Below are positions 38,217-46,811 of a stretch of DNA of 64,000 bases, piece by piece (within the stretch, counting starts at the first letter, position 1; each line of letters starts with the position of its first letter). The position numbers were made by a program, and so were the translations under genes. The notes under the pieces were generated by a model. The model saw only the letters and a program-made list of their open reading frames with translations. It was not told where the DNA came from and searched no databases. This DNA comes from Desulfuromonadales bacterium (GTDB lineage: Bacteria > Desulfobacterota > Desulfuromonadia > Desulfuromonadales > JAGXHI01): contig JAGXHI010000062.1 of assembly GCA_024636295.1 (NCBI GenBank), positions 52,591-116,590 of the forward strand. The letters are read 5' to 3'.

Positions 38217-39590
38217 ATGGAACGGTTTATCCAATCAAGGGCCAGGGGCTTCGCCGCCTTGGCCGTAGCCGCCGCCATGACCCTTCTTTTTTCGGGTTGT
38301 GACGACCGGGACGCTGATCACCAGGCAGCCGCGGCAAAAGCAGCACCGAGGACCGCCGCCGTCGGCCAGGACCACGCCGCCGAAGAGGAAGAGCACGCCG
38401 GCCACGAAGAAGAACATGGAGAGGAGGAGTCAGCTCATGCCGCCGAGGAAGGACATGCCGAACACGGCGAAGAAGAGCACGGCGAGGAAGAACACGGCGG
38501 GGAAGAGCACGGCGGGGAAGAGCACGACGAGGAGGTGGTTAAACTGTCGCCGGCTGAACTGAAGGAGTTCGGCATTGAACTTGAAACCGCGGCGGCTGGT
38601 TCTCTGGATCAGTATGCCGAACTGCCCGGGGAAATCGTTCTCAATGCGGATCGTCTGGCCCATGTGGTTCCCAAGGTAGCGGGCATGGTGCGCGAGGTGC
38701 GAAAGAGTCTGGGCGACTCGGTAAAAGATGAGGAACTCATGGCGATCATCGAAAGCCGCGAGTTGGCCGATGCCAAGGCGGCTTACCTCGCCGCCGCCGA
38801 ACGCGAGAAGCTGGCAAAGGCGAATTTCGAGCGTGAGGAGGGACTTTGGCAAAAAAAGGTGACCAGCGAGCAGGAATTCCTCGATGCCCGCCAGGTCCTT
38901 GCCGAGGCGAGTATCGCGAAAAACTCGGCGGAACAGCAACTGCACGCCCTGGGATTTTCCGATTCCTACCTCCATGAATTGCCCGGACAACCGGATGCGA
39001 CCTATACCCGCTATGAGATCCGGGCCCCTTTTGCCGGCACCATCATCGAAAAACACCTGACTCTGGGAGAAAACGTCAACGCTGATGCCGCGGTGTTCAC
39101 AATCGCCGATCTCTCTTCGGTATGGGTGGATCTCAACGTGTATCAGAAAGACCTTCCCAAGATCCGCAAGGGTCAGAGCGTAAGGATCGAGATCGGCCAT
39201 GGCATACCCTCCGTCACTGGGGAAATCGCATGGATCGGGCCTCTGGTCGGAGAGGCGACCCGCACCGCAAAGGCCCGCGTGGTATTACCCAACCCGGACG
39301 GCACTCGGCGTCCGGGCCTCTTTGTTACCGCCCGGGTCGCGGTCGCAAAAACCGCGGCGGGAATAATCGTCCCCAAGAGCGCCCTGCAGACCTTCGAGGA
39401 TCGTATGGTGATCTTCGTCCAGGACGAGGATGGGTTTGAACCCCGACCGGTGGAAACGGGTCGTAAGAATGCCACCCATGTGGAAATTCTCTCCGGGCTC
39501 GTCGAAGGGCAGACCTATGTCAGCGCAGGAGCCTTCACTCTCAAGGCGCAGTTGTCGAAGGGGGCCTTCGGCGACGGCCACAACCACTAG
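38217..39590 (+). CDS. RND periplasmic adaptor with His/Glu-rich segment, CzcB-like
   Basis: The 457-residue adaptor has a likely lipobox LFSGC (Cys28) and a 50-residue His/Glu-rich stretch at about 55-107 built from EEHG units. A standard adaptor body follows: barrel-sandwich LPGEIVLNADRLAHVVPKVAGMVREV, a hairpin, YEIRAPFAGTIIEKHL and VWVDLNVYQKDLPKIRKGQSVRIEI. It ends GDGHNH. The His-rich part would bind divalent metals in the periplasm. This supports zinc, cobalt, nickel or cadmium rather than organic substrates. Confidence 0.92.
   Translation: MERFIQSRARGFAALAVAAAMTLLFSGCDDRDADHQAAAAKAAPRTAAVGQDHAAEEEEHAGHEEEHGEEESAHAAEEGHAEHGEEEHGEEEHGGEEHGGEEHDEEVVKLSPAELKEFGIELETAAAGSLDQYAELPGEIVLNADRLAHVVPKVAGMVREVRKSLGDSVKDEELMAIIESRELADAKAAYLAAAEREKLAKANFEREEGLWQKKVTSEQEFLDARQVLAEASIAKNSAEQQLHALGFSDSYLHELPGQPDATYTRYEIRAPFAGTIIEKHLTLGENVNADAAVFTIADLSSVWVDLNVYQKDLPKIRKGQSVRIEIGHGIPSVTGEIAWIGPLVGEATRTAKARVVLPNPDGTRRPGLFVTARVAVAKTAAGIIVPKSALQTFEDRMVIFVQDEDGFEPRPVETGRKNATHVEILSGLVEGQTYVSAGAFTLKAQLSKGAFGDGHNH
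38472..38531 (+). repeat. Four 15-bp coding repeats (EEHGG)
   Basis: Four tandem units based on GAAGAGCACGGCGGG encode the densest part of the His/Glu-rich metal-binding segment. Such arrays can vary in copy number by slippage. Confidence 0.9.
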
Positions 39591-39595
39591 GTGAT

Positions 39596-39719
39596 AGGGC
39601 TGAGGAAAAACGCCCATCTGCGGCGTTCCCCTCACCCCTCGTCAACGACGTACCTTCCAGGTACGCCTTATTCCTCAGGGTTTCGGGCGCCTTGCATCTA
39701 GGCATTTTTGCTCAGCCCT
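39596..39719. repeat. 124-bp palindromic intergenic element (REP/BIME-like)
   Basis: Perfect outer arms AGGGCTGAG/CTCAGCCCT at 39596-39604 and 39711-39719 extend into about 30 bp of imperfect pairing (AAAAACGCCCATCT against its partner near 39685-39710). A second palindrome, CGTACCT-TCC-AGGTACG, sits at the centre (39649-39665). It fills the gap between adaptor and pump genes, which are normally tightly coupled. It has no coding potential. Confidence 0.8.
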
Positions 39720-39754
39720 GGGGACAGGCAGCGTGCCAAGGAGTTTGAATTCCT

Positions 39755-42700
39755 ATGGAGAAAATCATCCGTTTTGTTTTGCGCAGTCGGCTTCTGATGA
39801 GCGTGATCGGGGTGCTTGTGCTGATTGCCGGCTGGTTCAGTTATAGACAGCTTCCGGTCGATGCCTTTCCCGACGTCACCCCGGCCCTCGTGCAGGTCTT
39901 CACCGAAACCGAGGGACTGGCCCCCGAGGAGGTGGAAAAATACGTCACATACCCCGTGGAAACGGCTATGAACGGCCTGCCCCGCCTCAAGGAGATCCGT
40001 TCGATATCCAACTTCGGCCTCTCGGTGATCAACATCTATTTCGAGGATGGCACCGACGTTTACTTCGCCCGCCAGCTTGTGGGAGAACGCCTGCAGCTTG
40101 CCCGTGAGCAGATCCCCGAGGGATTCGGCGATCCGGAAATGGGACCGATCGCCACCGGCCTGGGGCAGATCCTTTTCTATGTACTGGAGGATGAAACGGG
40201 CAAGCGCTCTCCCGAGGAAATGCGAGAGATCCAGGACTGGCTGATCAAGTTCAACCTGCAGACCGTTCCAGGTGTCACCGAAGTGCTTTCCCTGGGCGGC
40301 GAGGTCAAACAGTTTCAGGTACGGGTGAGCCCAGCAGACCTGCAGCGATACGATCTGGCGATCGGCGAAATCGTCGAAACGGTCAAGGCCAACAACGGCA
40401 ATGTCGGCGCCCAGTTTCTGGTGAAGAACTCCGAAGAGTACATCGTGCGTTCCGTCGGCCTGGCCGAGCAGATCGCCGATCTGGAACGTATCGTGCTCAA
40501 GGTGCAGGATGGAACGCCGGTCTATCTCGAGCAGGTGGCCGACGTGGTCATCGGCGGTGAAATCCGCCGGGGACTGGCCACCATGAACGGCGAAGGCGAG
40601 GTCGTGGTCGGCATGGTGCTCAAGCTGATCGGCACCAACACTTCCACCGTGATCGGCGCTGTCAAGGCCAGGCTGGCCGAGATCAACAAGGTGCTTCCAG
40701 AGGGGGTCAAGGTCATCCCTTATTACGACCAGGCGACCCTTGTGGCCAGTTCCGTAAAAACTGTTACCGACGCCCTGATGTTTGGAGTTCTGCTGGTCGC
40801 CGGTGTGCTGCTGATCTTCATGGGCGGTTTTCGTGCCAGCCTGGTGGTGGCCCTGGCGATCCCTTTCTCGATCTTCTTCGCTTTCATTCTCATGAATATT
40901 TTCGGCATCAGCGCCAACCTCATGTCCCTGGGCGGCCTGGCCATCGCAATCGGCATGATGGTCGACGGAACCATCGTCATGGTGGAAAACGTCGATCGCA
41001 TGCTGCGCCAAGCCGACCCGAAAGACTCACGCATGGCCATCGTCGCTCGAGGCTGCGCCGAGGTGGGACGGCCGATCATCTTCGCTATCGCCATCATTAT
41101 CATTGTCTTTCTTCCCCTCTTCACCCTTCAGGGCGTTGAGGGGAAGACCTTCAGGCCGCTGGCCCACACGGTGGCGCTGGCCATGTTCGGCTCCTTGCTG
41201 TATGCGCTTCTGCTGGCGCCGGTTGCATCGCATCTGCTGATGCGCCGGCCCGGATCCGTGGCATCCGGCAAAGGTCCCAAAGAGGCATGGATCGTCCGCT
41301 GGCTGCTGGTTCCGTACCGACCGACGGTGCGCCTTTTCGTGCGCCATCGCTTCCTGGCTTTGGGGCTGGCGGTGCTGATGCTGGTTCTGGGCGCCGTGGT
41401 GTTGCCTCGTCTTGGTTCCGAGTTCGTCCCCCGCCAGGATGAGGGAGACCTACTTGTGCGGGCGACCATGGCGCCTTCCATTGCCCTGGAAGAGTCGCGT
41501 GATACCATGCTGCGCTTCGAACGCCGGATGCTCGCCCAGTTCCCCGAGGTGGAGCGGATCGTCACCCGGGTCGGGCGCGGCGAGGTCGGAGCTCATGCCG
41601 ATCCGGTCAACAGCGCCGAGTCCTTCGTCGCCTTGAAGCCGCAGGGTCAGTGGATCAGCGCCGAGACTCCCGAGGAGCTTTACGGGAAGATGAGCCACGC
41701 CTTCGAGGGTTTCCCCGGCGCACAGTTCAATTTCACCCAACCAATCGCGGCGGCGGTCGACGAGCTGCTCACCGGCACCAAGGCCGAACTGGCCATCAAG
41801 ATCTTCGGGCCGGATATGGAGGTGCTCAAAGAGAAGGCCACTGAAATCGAGGCGATCATCCGCGAGATTCCAGGAGCCGCCGACGTGCAGAAGGACCAGG
41901 TGACCGGCACGCCCCAATTGCGCATCCGCATCGACCGCCAGGCCATCGCCCGTTACGGCATCAATGTGAAAGACGTGCAGGCCGTCATCAGTACTGCCAT
42001 CGGGGGTGAAACGGCCGGGCAGATTTTTGAGGGAATCCGTCGGTTCGACATCTTCGTCCGTTTCGTCGAGAATGCCCGGGACGACGCCGACGCCATCCGC
42101 CACGTTCTGATCGCCGCACCCGGCGGGGCCAAAGTGCCTCTGGACCAACTCGCATCCATCGAAGAGTTCGTCGGACCCCGCCAGATAACCCGGGAGAACA
42201 ACCAGCGCTTCATTACCGTTCAGACCAACGTACGCGGAAGGGATATTGGCTCCTTTGTCGCAGAAGGGCAGCAGGCCCTGGAAGAAAAAGTGCGGATGCC
42301 CCCGGGATATCTGATCAACTGGGGAGGACAGTTCGAGTTGCAGCAGGAGGCGAACAAGCGCCTTTCTCTGGTGGTGCCGGTGACCCTGCTGATCATTCTG
42401 CTGCTGCTCTTCATGAACTTCAATTCGCTGAAGAACACCTTCCTCATCCTGCTCAACATACCGCTGGCCCTTGTCGGCGGGGTGGTGGCTCTGTGGCTCA
42501 CGGGGCAGAACCTCTCGGTTCCCTCCTCGGTCGGTTTCATCGCCCTGTTCGGTATCGCCCTGGAGAATGGAATGGTGCTGGTCACCTATCTCAATCAATT
42601 GCTGCGCGACGGGGTACCGGTGGACGAGGCCTCGATCGAGGGGGCCAGCCTGCGCCTGCGGCCGGTGCTGATGACCGCCACCACCACCGCCCTGGGACTG

Positions 42701-42874
42701 ATTCCATTGCTTGTATCCAGCGGGACCGGCAGCGAGGTGCAGCGCCCCCTTGCCACTGTGGTGGTCGGCGGTCTGGTGACATCGACCATTCTCACCCTGC
42801 TTGTGCTTCCCGCTCTTTACAAATGGTTCGCCGTCAAGGTTGAAAAGGAGGCCCAGGCCATGAAGGAAGTCTGA
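39755..42874 (+). CDS. Heavy-metal RND pump, CzcA/CusA type
   Basis: The 1039-residue inner-membrane proton antiporter has the 12-helix RND plan, with large periplasmic loops after helices 1 and 7 (residue 1 on: RFVLRSRLLMSVIGVLVLIAGW; LPVDAFPDVTPALVQV). Helix 4 reads AIAIGMMVDGTIVMVEN. The central VDG Asp and the Glu are kept, but the extra DFG Asp of classical CzcA is Ala, as in CusA. The CusA copper methionine position in DLLYMPS is Arg here (DLLVRATM). Metal specificity therefore stays open. Confidence 0.93.
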   Translation: MEKIIRFVLRSRLLMSVIGVLVLIAGWFSYRQLPVDAFPDVTPALVQVFTETEGLAPEEVEKYVTYPVETAMNGLPRLKEIRSISNFGLSVINIYFEDGTDVYFARQLVGERLQLAREQIPEGFGDPEMGPIATGLGQILFYVLEDETGKRSPEEMREIQDWLIKFNLQTVPGVTEVLSLGGEVKQFQVRVSPADLQRYDLAIGEIVETVKANNGNVGAQFLVKNSEEYIVRSVGLAEQIADLERIVLKVQDGTPVYLEQVADVVIGGEIRRGLATMNGEGEVVVGMVLKLIGTNTSTVIGAVKARLAEINKVLPEGVKVIPYYDQATLVASSVKTVTDALMFGVLLVAGVLLIFMGGFRASLVVALAIPFSIFFAFILMNIFGISANLMSLGGLAIAIGMMVDGTIVMVENVDRMLRQADPKDSRMAIVARGCAEVGRPIIFAIAIIIIVFLPLFTLQGVEGKTFRPLAHTVALAMFGSLLYALLLAPVASHLLMRRPGSVASGKGPKEAWIVRWLLVPYRPTVRLFVRHRFLALGLAVLMLVLGAVVLPRLGSEFVPRQDEGDLLVRATMAPSIALEESRDTMLRFERRMLAQFPEVERIVTRVGRGEVGAHADPVNSAESFVALKPQGQWISAETPEELYGKMSHAFEGFPGAQFNFTQPIAAAVDELLTGTKAELAIKIFGPDMEVLKEKATEIEAIIREIPGAADVQKDQVTGTPQLRIRIDRQAIARYGINVKDVQAVISTAIGGETAGQIFEGIRRFDIFVRFVENARDDADAIRHVLIAAPGGAKVPLDQLASIEEFVGPRQITRENNQRFITVQTNVRGRDIGSFVAEGQQALEEKVRMPPGYLINWGGQFELQQEANKRLSLVVPVTLLIILLLLFMNFNSLKNTFLILLNIPLALVGGVVALWLTGQNLSVPSSVGFIALFGIALENGMVLVTYLNQLLRDGVPVDEASIEGASLRLRPVLMTATTTALGLIPLLVSSGTGSEVQRPLATVVVGGLVTSTILTLLVLPALYKWFAVKVEKEAQAMKEV

Positions 42875-43145
42875 GCTGCCCCAGAGAGCACAAACTGAGG
42901 TCCTTCATGCCAGAATGTGGAGAAGCGGCTGTCAGAGAATATGTTTGGGAACGCTTTTTTCATTGGTGCAACAAACGCTCAACAGGTAATCTTTAATAAA
43001 CAAGCAGATAGGCCTGATAAAAAAATCTCGTGTTGTTCTCAGGTGTTTTTTTTAGGTTACCCTGCATTTCCGGCCGTAAAGCGGAACTTCTTTCGTCTTT
43101 CATGGAGTTTTTTGTTGCGACACTGAGAAAAGGACGGGAGGACAA

Positions 43146-44513
43146 ATGATTTCGGCCCTGAATCGCTGGTGGAGGAACCTCTCGCCCGGCGGAACAATAA
43201 TGCTTTACTACGCTGTCGCCATTTTCCTGGGCGCCCTTCTTCTATCCACCCCTTTCGCCGCGCGAGGCGATGCGCTCTCATTTCTGGATGCTCTTTTCAC
43301 CGCCACATCGGCCCAATGCGTGACTGGCCTGATCGTCGTGGATACCGGAACACGTCTGAGCCTTTTCGGGCAACTGGTCGTACTCGCTCTCATCCAGATC
43401 GGCGGCCTGGGCATAATGACCTTTTCCGTCTACTTCTTCATTTATCTGCGCTCCGGAGTCAGTATGCGGGGTCGGTGGGTTCTTCACGAGACGCTGCTGC
43501 ATACGCCTGTCAGCTCCTTGCAGGATCTTTTGAGGAAAATCTTCCTCATGACTATTTTAATTGAAGCTGTGGGCGCCGCACTGCTCGCAATGGTTTTTAT
43601 TCCCGATCTGGGCGTCTGGCAAGGAACCTATTCTGCGATCTTCCACTCCATTTCGGCGTTCTGTAACGCGGGGTTCTCCCTTTTTTCGGACAGCCTGATT
43701 GGTTATCGTGGAAATTCCTTCATCAATCTGACGGTTATGGCTCTGATTATTCTCGGGGGCATCGGCTTTCTGGTGATTCAGGAAGTGCTGGAGATAGGAT
43801 TTCGGCAGCGAAAGCAGCGTATGAAGTTCTCCCTGCACAGCCGGCTCGTTCTTCTGACTTCGGTTTTTCTCATCGTCTTCGGCGCCGTTGCGGTCGCCTG
43901 GCTCGAAATCGACCACGCTCTTGCGGATATGCCTTTCATGGAGGCCTTCTGGACATCGGTTTTCCAGTCCGTGACGGCACGAACGGCCGGTTTCAATACT
44001 ATAGATCTGACTGTTTTCCACCCTGCCACTCTTTTTCTCATCATGTTCCTGATGTTTATCGGCGCCTCTCCCGGGTCGGCCGGCGGCGGGGTCAAGACGA
44101 CCACGTTCGCCCTGTTCATCGGAATTCTCTATAACCGGCTCAAGGGGAGCCCGCATACGAACCTGTTTCGACGCACCGTGCCCGACGAGGCCGTAACCAA
44201 GGCTCTGGCTCTGGTTCTGCTGTCGGTCATTCTGGTCGGAATCGCCCTTTTCGGACTCCTCGTTGCGCAAAGCGGAACAGCCTCGGAAAGCACGCGGGAC
44301 TTCCTCTTTTATGCCTTCGAAACAGTCTCCGGCTTCGGTACTGTCGGATTATCCCTTGGGGCCACGGCAAACCTCACCGAACCGGGAAAACTTATCGTTA
44401 TTGCCCTGATGTTCATCGGCAGGGTCGGCCTTCTGACAATGGCTTTTGCGATCGCCGGCCGCCACAAACCTTACGTGGCGCGATATGCGGAAGAAAACGT
44501 CATGATCGGCTAG
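43146..44513 (+). CDS. ktrB: Potassium uptake channel subunit, KtrB/TrkH family
   Basis: The 455-residue membrane protein has four M-P-M units. Selectivity filters are SAQCVTGL, SAFCNAGFS, TARTAGFN and SGFGTVGLS. With KtrA it imports potassium, driven by Na or H gradients. GGGAGG lies 7 bases before the ATG. The 271-bp gap upstream holds no recognised gene or riboswitch. Confidence 0.93.
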   Translation: MISALNRWWRNLSPGGTIMLYYAVAIFLGALLLSTPFAARGDALSFLDALFTATSAQCVTGLIVVDTGTRLSLFGQLVVLALIQIGGLGIMTFSVYFFIYLRSGVSMRGRWVLHETLLHTPVSSLQDLLRKIFLMTILIEAVGAALLAMVFIPDLGVWQGTYSAIFHSISAFCNAGFSLFSDSLIGYRGNSFINLTVMALIILGGIGFLVIQEVLEIGFRQRKQRMKFSLHSRLVLLTSVFLIVFGAVAVAWLEIDHALADMPFMEAFWTSVFQSVTARTAGFNTIDLTVFHPATLFLIMFLMFIGASPGSAGGGVKTTTFALFIGILYNRLKGSPHTNLFRRTVPDEAVTKALALVLLSVILVGIALFGLLVAQSGTASESTRDFLFYAFETVSGFGTVGLSLGATANLTEPGKLIVIALMFIGRVGLLTMAFAIAGRHKPYVARYAEENVMIG

Positions 44514-44533
44514 TTCTTTCCGAAGGAGAACCC

Positions 44534-45187
44534 ATGAAAAGATACTGCGTCATCGGTCTGGGTAATTTTGGTTTTCATGTGGTCAATACGCTCTTCCGCG
44601 AAGGGGTGGAGGTGGTGGCTATCGATATCGATCAGGAAAAAATACAAAAAGTGAAGGACTGCTGTTCCTATGCCATTCTGGGAGATGCAACCAATAAGGA
44701 ATTCCTCAGCGCTCAGGGAATCGACGAAATGGACGCGGTGGTCGTTTCCACTGGCGAGCGCTCCCATTTATCGACTCTCATTGCCCTTTATCTCAAGGAA
44801 ATGAAAGTTCCGCGGATTCTGGTAAAGGCCATCAGCGAGGATCATGGGCGAATTCTCGAACGTGTCGGGGCGACGGATGTCATTTTCCCGGAGAAGGACA
44901 TGGCCATCAAGGTCGGCCGGGGTCTGGCCAACCCCAACATCATGGACCTTATCCCGCTGGCGGAGGAATACTCCATAGCAGAAATCGGTCCGCCCTCCCA
45001 TTTCATCGGAAAAAATTTGATTGAACTGGATCTCAGGAAAAAATTTCAGGTGACGGTGATTGCCATCAAAGATGTTATAGCTGACCGGTTCATCTCGGTT
45101 CCGCAGCCCGACTATATTATTAAAGACAGTGATTTATTGATCATGATCGGGAGGACGGAAGACATTGAAAGAGCACTGAAGAAATAA
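44534..45187 (+). CDS. ktrA: Potassium uptake regulatory subunit, KtrA/TrkA
   Basis: The 217-residue cytoplasmic gating protein has an RCK_N Rossmann domain (YCVIGLGNFGFHVVNTL, VVAIDIDQEKI, ILGDATNKEFL) and an RCK_C domain from about residue 135. It lies 20 bp after ktrB, with GAAGGAG before the ATG, so the two form an operon. The single RCK unit fits KtrA rather than two-unit TrkA. Confidence 0.93.
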   Translation: MKRYCVIGLGNFGFHVVNTLFREGVEVVAIDIDQEKIQKVKDCCSYAILGDATNKEFLSAQGIDEMDAVVVSTGERSHLSTLIALYLKEMKVPRILVKAISEDHGRILERVGATDVIFPEKDMAIKVGRGLANPNIMDLIPLAEEYSIAEIGPPSHFIGKNLIELDLRKKFQVTVIAIKDVIADRFISVPQPDYIIKDSDLLIMIGRTEDIERALKK

Positions 45188-45263
45188 GATCCATAGAAGG
45201 GGTATGGTAGAATGGACTTGCCGGAGTCAAGGCGTTCCCATTTTTTAATTCAACAAGGTTCAT

Positions 45264-46811
45264 GTGCTGAATCGCAAGAAAATACGTTGGACAATTTCCG
45301 ACCTGGTCGATCTCGAATATTTTCTCGCCCAGGATGCCGATGTCGATGAGGGAGTGTTGACCCGCCGAGACCGGGAACTCTATCGGACTCGTCTTTCGGA
45401 ATCACCCTCTGCCTCGCGTAGCGATCTGCTGCGACGCTGGCTGGATCTGCGACGTGAAGCGGCCCGCACCGAGCGCGATGCACCGCTGCCCGGCGAGGTA
45501 GTGGCGTCTGTTTTCCGGCCCCTGCCCATTCTACTGTCCGCCCTGGGCGCTCTGGCCGGTGCGGGGTTGGCCTGGGGAGTTTTGAGCTATTCCGGAGATC
45601 AGCCCATAAATCTTTTTGCCGCCCTGGCATTGCTGGTCATCCTGCCGTTTTTCTTTGCGCTGTTTTTCGCCGCACTGCCGGGATTACGTCTGGTGCTGCG
45701 CGGCAACTTCTCCGGTCTTTTCGGTGGGTGGCTGACCGGAACACTGCTGACCCGACTCAGCCGACGCTTGTACTCACTGTCCGGTGGAGGGGAAAACGGG
45801 CGGAGCACATTGGTCCTGGCCCAGAGTTGGGGCATCCTGCGCGGACGCAGTGGATTGTATTCGGAGGTTATCGGCTGGCTGGCTTTCAGCCTGATGCAGT
45901 TCGCCGCCCTGGGGTTTTCACTGGCGGTACTCTGTGTAGTGCTGCTACGCGGTTGGATCGCCGATCTGGCCTTCAGCTGGCAGACCACCACACGGGTTTC
46001 CGCCGAACAGGTTTACAGCTTTATCGTGACCCTTGCGCGCCCCTGGGCCGGTCTGGCAGATCCGCCCTTTTCCCACCCCACACTTGAACAGGTCGCGGGT
46101 TCGCGTGTCTTTCTCAAGGAAGGTCTGCAGCACCTGTCCAGTGCCGATCTTCAGTCCTGGTGGTATTTTCTGCTCTGGGCTATCCTGGCATATACGGTAC
46201 TGCCACGCGTTCTGCTCCTGGGAGCCGCCCTGCTCGGTACCCGGTGCGCCTGGGGACGGATGTCTTTTCATGACGCCCGAACCGACGCCCTTATCCGTCG
46301 CATGCAGAAGCCGCAAATGCACATTGGTAAGGAGGGTGAAAAGACAGAGGATGAACGCATTGCAGAGAGGACGTTTCCCGATGAAATCCGACACGGCATG
46401 ACCCGGCTGTGCGCCCTGGTGCCTGAGGAGATTTTCGTGCGACCCGTGGTGGAGAGAGAAATCCAGCGCGAATTCAACACCTCCATCGAGGCGGTTGCCT
46501 CCGTTAAGCTCGATGAAGACGAAGACGCCGAATTTCTCCAATCCCTTGCAGGGGACCCGGGCCAGGCCGCCGTACTGCTGGTGCTGGAAGGCTGGCAGCC
46601 CTGCATTACCGCCACACTTGAATATCTGAAAGCATTGCGCCGTCATCTCGGCAAGGATCGTCTGCTGGTGGTCGGTCTGATCGGACCGCAAAACCAGAAT
46701 GGCTGGAGCCCCACGCCCGAGCAGGAATTCAACATCTGGAGACGTCGGTTGGCGGCGCTGGGTGATCCCTTGCTGCTGGTCCACAACTGGGGGAGGTCCG
46801 CTCATGGGTGA
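45264..46811 (+). CDS. DUF2868 membrane protein
   Basis: The 515-residue product fits the DUF2868 family. A soluble N-terminus starts IRWTISDLVDLEYFLAQD. About four hydrophobic segments follow (near 87-107, 113-136, 203-228, 288-312). A cytoplasmic C-terminal half holds LLVLEGWQPCITATLEYLKALR. Such genes are nearly always next to a DUF3482 GTPase, as here, with an 8-bp overlap. The function is unknown. Start is GTG. CTG-heavy codon use differs from the fab-rib core and may reflect transfer. Confidence 0.8.
   Translation: MLNRKKIRWTISDLVDLEYFLAQDADVDEGVLTRRDRELYRTRLSESPSASRSDLLRRWLDLRREAARTERDAPLPGEVVASVFRPLPILLSALGALAGAGLAWGVLSYSGDQPINLFAALALLVILPFFFALFFAALPGLRLVLRGNFSGLFGGWLTGTLLTRLSRRLYSLSGGGENGRSTLVLAQSWGILRGRSGLYSEVIGWLAFSLMQFAALGFSLAVLCVVLLRGWIADLAFSWQTTTRVSAEQVYSFIVTLARPWAGLADPPFSHPTLEQVAGSRVFLKEGLQHLSSADLQSWWYFLLWAILAYTVLPRVLLLGAALLGTRCAWGRMSFHDARTDALIRRMQKPQMHIGKEGEKTEDERIAERTFPDEIRHGMTRLCALVPEEIFVRPVVEREIQREFNTSIEAVASVKLDEDEDAEFLQSLAGDPGQAAVLLVLEGWQPCITATLEYLKALRRHLGKDRLLVVGLIGPQNQNGWSPTPEQEFNIWRRRLAALGDPLLLVHNWGRSAHG

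Noticed and set aside
38466..38531. CRISPR-like direct repeats
   Set aside because: The 15-bp units are in frame, have no spacers and encode a His/Glu-rich peptide.
42917..43126. 69-codon frame between the metal pump and ktrB
   Set aside because: Low-quality composition, no family and no ribosome-binding site. Probably part of the ktrB leader region.
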